Below are positions 1-4,002 of a stretch of 6,054 nt of DNA, piece after piece. The DNA comes from Bdellovibrionales bacterium. GTDB lineage: Bacteria; Bdellovibrionota; Bdellovibrionia; Bdellovibrionales; JAMPXM01. A program made the translations under genes and the position numbers. The stretch is from NCBI GenBank assembly GCA_005792225.1, contig SXSP01000111.1:1-6054 (forward strand), given 5' to 3'. Positions within the stretch are counted from its first letter, which is position 1, and the number at the start of each line of letters is the position of its first letter. Under the pieces are notes generated by a model. That model worked only from the letters and a program-made list of their open reading frames with translations, did no database searches and was not told the origin of the DNA.

Positions 1-302
1 CCGGTTGGCATCTCATTAACTATCATTCGTTCGCCCTCGCGGAATCTTATGCCGAACGAGGAATGCCCGCTTACGTGGAACTTCAAAACTCGGAGTTCGC
101 GAAAGAGTCGGAGGGCTACACGGCGACCCGTCACCAACGTGAAGTCGGAACGGGTTACTTCGACCACGTGTTGATGACGGTGAGTGAGGGGAAGGCTTCG
201 ACCGGAGCGCTTGAGCACTCAACCGAGACGGAGCAGTTCGAGGCAATCCCGACGCAAGAAGCGATCACGACGAATCGCGGGCGCACAGTGCTAATGCAGT
301 GA
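1..302 (+). CDS. aceA: Isocitrate lyase, C-terminal part (5' end outside window)
   Basis: Isocitrate lyase cleaves isocitrate to glyoxylate and succinate, the first step of the glyoxylate shunt, in the cytoplasm. Only the last 99 residues are present: the frame is already open at base 3 (first full codon GGT) and ends at TGA 300-302. Recognition rests on the conserved C-terminal pattern: AYVELQ near residue 24, GYTATRHQREVGTGYFD at about 39-55, and a Ser/Thr-rich STGALEHSTETEQF ending near residue 79. These match the end of bacterial isocitrate lyases, especially the form with AYVELQ and KHQREVG known from mycobacterial Icl1. The catalytic KKCGH loop lies upstream of the window and cannot be checked. 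In the family this C-terminal segment helps close the active site of a neighbouring subunit. About 20 residues follow the usual EQF end, so the tail is somewhat longer than typical. Function is assigned from recalled family sequence, not from a search. Confidence 0.93.
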   Translation, partial: GWHLINYHSFALAESYAERGMPAYVELQNSEFAKESEGYTATRHQREVGTGYFDHVLMTVSEGKASTGALEHSTETEQFEAIPTQEAITTNRGRTVLMQ

Positions 303-345
303 ACGGGCTGACGTCAGCGTTCAGATTGAACGTTTTCCATCTGAA
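302..345. repeat. Two inverted repeats just after aceA; possible terminator
   Basis: Directly after the aceA stop there is a perfect 12-bp palindrome, GCTGACGTCAGC (307-318), flanked by AAC (302-304) and GTT (319-321), which can lengthen the stem with a two-base bulge. It is followed by a second inverted repeat with 7-bp arms, TTCAGAT (320-326) and ATCTGAA (339-345), around a 12-base loop. Their place at the 3' end of aceA suggests transcription termination, but only a weak T run (333-336, inside the second loop) is present. They could instead be a protein-binding site. The rest of 303-474 holds no gene I can support. Confidence 0.4.
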
Positions 346-422
346 AGTTTGATCACCGTCGATCGTCTCCGGCGCTTTAACGGCGTTTGGGGACGTCGTC
401 GGTTTGGGGCACGACTCGATCC

Positions 423-451
423 TTGCTGGAGTCTCCGAATCGCGGTATGCA
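423..451 (+). promoter_or_regulatory. Weak candidate promoter for the small secreted protein
   Basis: TTGCTG (423-428) and TATGCA (446-451) are separated by 17 bases, and transcription would begin about 17 bases before the ATG at 475. Each box matches the sigma-70 consensus at only about three positions, so this is a weak call. The spacer begins within the near-palindrome GGAGTCTCC (428-436), which might be an operator or chance. Confidence 0.2.
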
Positions 452-474
452 CATCGCGTCATTTGGGGGATCAA

Positions 475-690
475 ATGGGTCGAATCTTAGTTTTTACTCT
501 CGCTCTCCTCGGTGGGCTCTTGATCTGGAGTCCGGCGCACGCTGAGGAAAAAGAGACGGAGCTTCAAGAAGTACCGAAGAAAGTTCTCTACGTTCTGCCA
601 AACCAGCCGGTGTACCTGGTGGACGGGCAGGGGAAGGTGCTGCAGGCGCTTTACCTGCGCCCGCAACCGACACCATCGACGAAACGTTAA
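475..690 (+). CDS. Small secreted/periplasmic protein, unknown function (71 aa)
   Basis: I do not recognise this protein. It has a clear Sec signal peptide: Met-Gly-Arg, a hydrophobic core (VFTLALLGGLLIW, about residues 5-17), then SPAHA with predicted cleavage after residue 23, before EEKE. The mature part is only about 48 residues: an acidic/basic N-terminal segment, a hydrophobic strand-like middle (KVLYVLPNQPVYLVDGQGKVLQALYL) and a Pro/Thr-rich basic tail. It has no cysteine, so it is not a lipoprotein. The frame is open back to 349, but I chose the ATG at 475 because the signal peptide begins there and GGGGGA (465-470) precedes it by four bases. The residues encoded upstream look like random Arg-rich translation. 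The stop TAA (688-690) overlaps the htpX stop on the other strand. The signal peptide makes a real gene likely. Confidence 0.68.
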   Translation: MGRILVFTLALLGGLLIWSPAHAEEKETELQEVPKKVLYVLPNQPVYLVDGQGKVLQALYLRPQPTPSTKR

Positions 691-1607
691 ATACCTCTTT
701 GCAGGCGCTCGATTCGTTTTTCGAGCGGCGGGTGAGTCGCGCGGAGAGCTGAGAAGAGACCGGCGCCTGAACCCGAGATCTTGAGCGCCGCGACGGTTTG
801 AGACTGGCTCTCCCGCTGCACGGCCGAATTCAAATCGTGAACTCTCATTAAGCTTTTAAGTGCACCGATCATGTTCTCGCGCCCGGCGAGGCGAGCTCCT
901 CCCGCGTCGGCGCGGTATTCACGTTGCCGCGAAAACCAACCGAGCACGAACGAACCTGGGATGAACAACAGAATTTCAAGGAGCCAAACAACTCCTATGT
1001 AGCCGAATGTTCCCAGGCCCCCTCGGTCTCGATCTCCACGAAGGAAGTTGTCGAGCGCAAACGCGACGACTCTCGCGAGCGCCATCACGAACGCGTTTAC
1101 GACCCCTTGTAGGAGAGTCATCGTGACCATGTCGCCATTTGCGATGTGCGAAACTTCGTGACCGAGGACTCCTTCGACAGATCGGCCGTCCATGCTACGA
1201 AGAAGACCCGTGCTCACGGCAACGAGCGAATTGTTTTTTGTGGGACCCGTCGCGAAAGCGTTCACCTCAGGTGAATCGTAATAACCGACTTCCGGCATTT
1301 TCATGATTCCGGCTTGGCGCGCGAGGCGGTGAACGGTCTCAAGGAGTTGCCGCTCTTCCGAGTTGCGCGTTTGCGGGTCGATCACTCGAACTCCCATTCC
1401 CCATTTCGCCATCTGCTTCGAGAGAAGAAGACTGATGAAGGCGCCACCCATGCCCCAAAGAAGACAGAACGCGATAAGCGACGCGTAGTTCATTCCTTGC
1501 GCCGTGATCGTGGGCCCGAGCCCCAAGAGATTCACAACAAAGCTGATCGTCAGGACGACCACGATATTTAATGCGATGAAAAATCCGATACGTCTTAACC
1601 ATGACAT
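687..1607 (-). CDS. htpX: HtpX inner-membrane zinc metalloprotease
   Basis: HtpX (peptidase family M48B) is an inner-membrane endopeptidase that degrades damaged or misfolded membrane proteins, partly overlapping in role with FtsH. The protein is 306 residues, close to the 293 of E. coli HtpX, and appears complete. Hydrophobic segments lie at about 8-30, 41-63, 161-186 and 201-226. The zinc site HEVSH is at 150-154 (ligands His150 and His154, catalytic Glu151); the third ligand is probably Glu230 in EYRAD, after the last membrane segment. The C-terminal HPPLEKRIERL is typical of the family. The ATG at 1605-1607 has GGAGG (1621-1617 on the minus strand) nine bases upstream. That Shine-Dalgarno lies inside a terminator-like hairpin, so expression may be limited. 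The gene follows the lipoprotein and barrel genes in the same direction and ends tail to tail with a small secreted-protein gene. Confidence 0.96.
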   Translation of the reverse strand: MSWLRRIGFFIALNIVVVLTISFVVNLLGLGPTITAQGMNYASLIAFCLLWGMGGAFISLLLSKQMAKWGMGVRVIDPQTRNSEERQLLETVHRLARQAGIMKMPEVGYYDSPEVNAFATGPTKNNSLVAVSTGLLRSMDGRSVEGVLGHEVSHIANGDMVTMTLLQGVVNAFVMALARVVAFALDNFLRGDRDRGGLGTFGYIGVVWLLEILLFIPGSFVLGWFSRQREYRADAGGARLAGRENMIGALKSLMRVHDLNSAVQRESQSQTVAALKISGSGAGLFSALRATHPPLEKRIERLQRGI

Positions 1608-1639
1608 AAGAAAAAACCTCCGAGCGATGCTCGCGAGGT
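1608..1639 (-). terminator. Rho-independent terminator-like hairpin containing the htpX Shine-Dalgarno
   Basis: Read on the minus strand, ACCTC-G-CGAGC (1639-1629), loop ATC, then GCTCG-GAGGT (1625-1616) form a stem of about 10 bp with a single bulged G. TTTTTTCTT follows at once (1616-1608) and runs straight into the htpX ATG. A stem followed by a T-tract is the classic intrinsic terminator layout, here for the lipoprotein-barrel transcript, whose last gene stops at 1683. Unusually, GGAGG (1621-1617) in the 3' arm is also the only good htpX ribosome-binding site, so the same helix would hide it in any read-through mRNA. On the plus strand no T-run follows the hairpin, so termination should act only on minus-strand transcription. 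Confidence 0.72.
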
Positions 1640-1682
1640 CAATTTGAGTTCGAACCGGTGTTCGTCAAGTTGCGATCGGGCG

Positions 1683-2972
1683 TCAGAACGCGACGCCCAA
1701 GCTTCCACCGGCCGAAAGTCCACCGAGAGAAGAAGCTTGTGAGCCACCGATGAGTGCGAGGTACTCGACTCCGAGATCAAACGAAAGCTTGGGAGTCAAG
1801 ACGACTCTCACACCGGCCCCAGGAGCAATCGCGACGGCATTTGATTTCACGTGCTCCTGCGTGACGATAGTTCCGCTGGCTGTTTGGCGGTAACTCTTGA
1901 CGGTACTGTTCGCAAAGCCGAGACCTCCCGCAAGAAACGGAGAGACGAGGCCTTCGCGGTTGAAGAAGCGAGCGACATCAGCTCGAAGGATCGTCATGCG
2001 AGAATTTCCGAGACTGACTTTTTGATCGAGACCGTGGGCGAAATCGACGGAAATCTTTCCTTCGAGTACGTTCCAGGATCGTGAGAAGGATAGACCCATG
2101 CTGGTAGCGCCATCCTGCAGATCGCCCTGGATTTGGCTATAGCGTGCCGCCAGGTAAGAAGTGCGGAAGCTCAGCCGATTCACGGGGAGCGGCGCCGGTT
2201 CAAATGATTCGCGGGTCGGAGCCGCGACCGCACTCGTGGCTAGGGAAGGAGCTGCCGGCGTTTCAATTTCAACAGCGGAGACAACTTGAGGTACGGGTGT
2301 TGACGCGAGGGCGACGGCGACCGGCGGATCCAACGAAACTTGCGCGACTTCAGTGTTGACAATCGGAGTTGCGACCGGCTCCACAACGGGCGTCGCTTGG
2401 GCGGTCGCTTGCGGCGCGGATTGCGGCGTCGATTGCGGTGACGATTGAAGAGTCGGCTGCGGAGTTGAAACCGGAGTCGGCACAGGTGTCGGCATGGCAG
2501 CGAGAACCGTGATCTTCGCGCTCGTCTCGTTGGCGTCGGAGATTTTGAGACGATCGGCATCGCCGATTTCTTCCGCGAGGATTTGATCTTCGAGATCTTT
2601 TAGCTGAACGGTTTCAACCGGAAGGGGAGCGGCAACGGCTTTGAATTGAACCGTTTGTTCTGCTCGTTTCTGCTCCGCTTCGGCCTGTGCGGCGGCCGCG
2701 GCTGTGGCGGAATACTCACTCGCGGGGATGCTGCGGATGACGACTCCCCCCGTATCACTCGGGCGTGCAGGAGCGTTGAAGGAAACCGCGACTCGAGTTT
2801 TTCCTTTGTAAGCTGGAAGTGCCGTAACCTGCGACTTCTTTGGTTTCGCGGCGACTTTCGCCTTCTTCTTGGGCGGAAGAGTGGTCACGGGAGATTTCCC
2901 TTTCGGTGCCGCATGCGAAACGCAGAAGGCGAGAAGGAGAGCCGAAGTCAAAGCGAGTTTGAAGCGCTTCAT
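1683..2972 (-). CDS. Secreted outer-membrane beta-barrel protein with long Pro/Ala/Thr-rich linker (429 aa)
   Basis: This is not a named family that I recognise. A Sec signal peptide (MKRFK, hydrophobic to about residue 17, cleavage near SHA at about 21) is followed by a Lys/Pro-rich stretch (about 23-58), an Ala/Gln/Glu-rich helical stretch (about 88-110), and a low-complexity Pro/Thr/Ser/Gln/Ala linker (about 160-260). The last about 165 residues alternate polar and hydrophobic positions with repeated glycines and end in GVAF. A C-terminal Phe is the usual outer-membrane barrel insertion signal, and the length suits a small eight-strand barrel. I chose the ATG at 2972 because it overlaps the upstream stop as ATGA and gives a normal signal peptide. 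An in-frame ATG at 2984 would add four residues (MGPT). LAFC in the signal peptide is not a valid lipobox because Phe precedes Cys. A role as envelope anchor or porin-like protein is inference only. Confidence 0.83.
   Translation of the reverse strand: MKRFKLALTSALLLAFCVSHAAPKGKSPVTTLPPKKKAKVAAKPKKSQVTALPAYKGKTRVAVSFNAPARPSDTGGVVIRSIPASEYSATAAAAAQAEAEQKRAEQTVQFKAVAAPLPVETVQLKDLEDQILAEEIGDADRLKISDANETSAKITVLAAMPTPVPTPVSTPQPTLQSSPQSTPQSAPQATAQATPVVEPVATPIVNTEVAQVSLDPPVAVALASTPVPQVVSAVEIETPAAPSLATSAVAAPTRESFEPAPLPVNRLSFRTSYLAARYSQIQGDLQDGATSMGLSFSRSWNVLEGKISVDFAHGLDQKVSLGNSRMTILRADVARFFNREGLVSPFLAGGLGFANSTVKSYRQTASGTIVTQEHVKSNAVAIAPGAGVRVVLTPKLSFDLGVEYLALIGGSQASSLGGLSAGGSLGVAF
2388..2495 (-). 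repeat. Imperfect 12-bp tandem repeat in the barrel protein linker
   Basis: The linker codes for TP-x units (PTPVPTPVSTP) and then four 4-residue units: SPQS, TPQS, APQA, TAQA, ending TP. In DNA the latter are imperfect 12-bp repeats of the type NCN-CCG-CAA-NCN between 2388 and 2441. Such repeats can expand or contract by slippage without shifting frame, so linker length may vary between strains. Confidence 0.6.
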
Positions 2973-3754
2973 TGTTGGCCCCATGTTTTCTCATCAATAA
3001 TTTTTGTTCCGACCGTGATGCGGTTGATGAACAGCTCGGATTTTGTTGCCGACGAAAGCGAGAGGAGTATTCCAGAAGTCTCGACGTTCGGGAGAGCCTT
3101 GTCTCCACTCTTCGCATTCACCACGCAGACGCCTTTTTGCGTGGAAGCGATCAGGTCCGCGAGCGATACGGGCGCAGCGCTCACTTCGGGAACGAGAATC
3201 GTTCCGTTATCTGTGATGGGTTGATCACCCATCGTCGTCCAAATGGCTGCGTTGAAGTTCGCGGTAAACCTTTTGTATCCATTGCTTTGATCGACTCCGG
3301 ATGCAAGACGATCATGCGTCGCGGTCACCACGCGAATTCTTCGATTCGCTCGGCTACAGTTGAGATCAACAACCAAGATGACAGACGCGTTCGAAGAACC
3401 CGACTGAATCTTCGAATCAAAGGTAATTCCGTCGAGGACATCGAGTTTTTCTTCATCAAAGGCGGAGAGGCCGAGGAGTGCGCGGTTGGTGATTCCAGCA
3501 TCTGACTTAAGTTGAATCGCAAGAGAGCGTGAAGTCGTTCCGTCAGCCGCAAGCTTCACGCTGGCGTCGTTCGCCGACTGATCATAGATTTCACGTGGGA
3601 GCGGATTTCGACCGTCGATGCCGACAAGGTTTACCCCGCGATCCGGGTAGACTTTGTCGCTTCGGCCACAGCCCGCGAGCAGGGAAACAGCTCCCACGAG
3701 GAGGAGGATCGATCGGGACTTCAGAAGTGTGGAGACGAATCGGTTTTTCATCAT
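2969..3754 (-). CDS. Lipoprotein of unknown function (261 aa)
   Basis: A lipoprotein signal peptide is evident: MMKNR, a hydrophobic run at about 16-27, and the lipobox LLAGC, with Cys29 as the lipidated residue. Gly follows Cys, so there is no Asp+2 inner-membrane retention signal and the outer membrane is the likely destination. The mature 233 residues have no motif I recognise. They alternate short hydrophobic strands with polar turns (for example ASVILVVDLNC, about 123-133, and GILLSLSS, about 228-235), suggesting a mostly beta fold. Two further cysteines, 133 and 210, could form a disulfide. The frame stays open upstream to 4030, but the start is at 3754 (or 3751), where tandem Shine-Dalgarno sites and the signal peptide lie. 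The stop TGA overlaps the ATG of the barrel gene by four bases, so the two are probably translated together and may act at the same membrane. Confidence 0.87.
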   Translation of the reverse strand: MMKNRFVSTLLKSRSILLLVGAVSLLAGCGRSDKVYPDRGVNLVGIDGRNPLPREIYDQSANDASVKLAADGTTSRSLAIQLKSDAGITNRALLGLSAFDEEKLDVLDGITFDSKIQSGSSNASVILVVDLNCSRANRRIRVVTATHDRLASGVDQSNGYKRFTANFNAAIWTTMGDQPITDNGTILVPEVSAAPVSLADLIASTQKGVCVVNAKSGDKALPNVETSGILLSLSSATKSELFINRITVGTKIIDEKTWGQQ

Positions 3755-3768
3755 CCCTCCTGACCTCC
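3755..3768 (-). promoter_or_regulatory. Tandem Shine-Dalgarno sites before two adjacent ATGs
   Basis: On the minus strand GGAGG (3768-3764), TCA and GGAGGG (3760-3755) are followed by ATGATG. The upstream GGAGG sits nine bases before the first ATG (3754), an ideal distance. The second GGAGG sits one base before that ATG but four bases before the second ATG (3751). Either start gives the same lipoprotein apart from one Met. Confidence 0.7.
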
Positions 3769-3809
3769 TGAACTGCAAAATCGGGCCCGCGGGGCGGGTG
3801 CCTTGAGCC

Positions 3810-3823
3810 TCGACACCTGTCGA
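3810..3823. repeat. Inverted repeat in the divergent intergenic region (operator-like)
   Basis: TCGACA-CC-TGTCGA has 6-bp perfect arms around a two-base centre, about 55 bases upstream of the lipoprotein start. The very short centre suits a dimeric DNA-binding protein better than an RNA hairpin. No regulator gene is visible in the window to pair with it. Confidence 0.35.
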
Positions 3824-3868
3824 AAAATCAAACGGTGAGTTCGACCAGAATTTGTCTTCACGAGAAAG

Positions 3869-3878
3869 CTCTCGAGAG
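3869..3878. repeat. 10-bp perfect palindrome in the divergent intergenic region
   Basis: CTCTCGAGAG is a perfect palindrome lying about midway between the lipoprotein start (3754) and the ABC transporter start (4003). CGAGA at 3861-3865 partly repeats the motif. It may be an operator for either divergent gene, or chance in a sequence rich in CTCG/CGAG words. Confidence 0.25.
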
Positions 3879-3948
3879 GTGATTTCGAACAGCCTTAGGA
3901 GTGACATCCGAGGGCTGACAGGGGTGCGCAAAAAAGGTGTCATCGGCC

Positions 3949-3979
3949 TTGCGAGGCGTGCGGGACTTTGTGCTATGGT
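3949..3979 (+). promoter_or_regulatory. Candidate promoter of the ABC transporter genes
   Basis: TTGCGA (3949-3954) is followed after 19 bases by TATGGT (3974-3979). TG stands at 3971-3972, one base before the -10 box, giving an extended -10 (TGCTATGGT). This can offset the long spacer and imperfect boxes. Transcription would begin near 3986, leaving a leader of about 17 bases with the TTGGAG ribosome-binding site before the ATG at 4003. The position also argues against the upstream in-frame GTG at 3937 being the start, since it lies before this promoter. Confidence 0.45.
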
Positions 3980-4002
3980 GGAGGGCTCTCCTTGGAGTTT
4001 CC

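Noticed and set aside
349..474. Earlier start codon at 349 for the small secreted protein.
   Set aside because: It would bury the signal peptide behind 42 Arg-rich residues; the ATG at 475 has its own ribosome-binding site.
16..474. Minus-strand frames at 16-246 and 265-474.
   Set aside because: The first is antisense to conserved isocitrate lyase sequence. The second overlaps its end and the intergenic palindromes and shows no motif.
702..725. Possible terminator stem (CTCGA/TCGAG) at the end of htpX.
   Set aside because: Only a 5-bp stem inside conserved htpX coding sequence, without a following T-tract on either strand.
2646..3224. Plus-strand open frame (192 codons) crossing the barrel/lipoprotein junction.
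   Set aside because: It lies antisense to two genes with clear secretion signals and a stop/start overlap; its translation is Arg/Ser/Phe/Cys-rich with no recognisable feature.
3783..3793. GC-rich hairpin (GCCC/GGGC) upstream of the lipoprotein as a terminator or riboswitch.
   Set aside because: Only about four base pairs with a short loop and no proper T-tract; too weak to call.
3937..4002. In-frame GTG at 3937 as a longer start of the ABC half-transporter.
   Set aside because: No convincing Shine-Dalgarno is placed there, and it lies upstream of the extended -10 promoter. ATG 4003 has TTGGAG at a good distance and gives a normal N-terminus.
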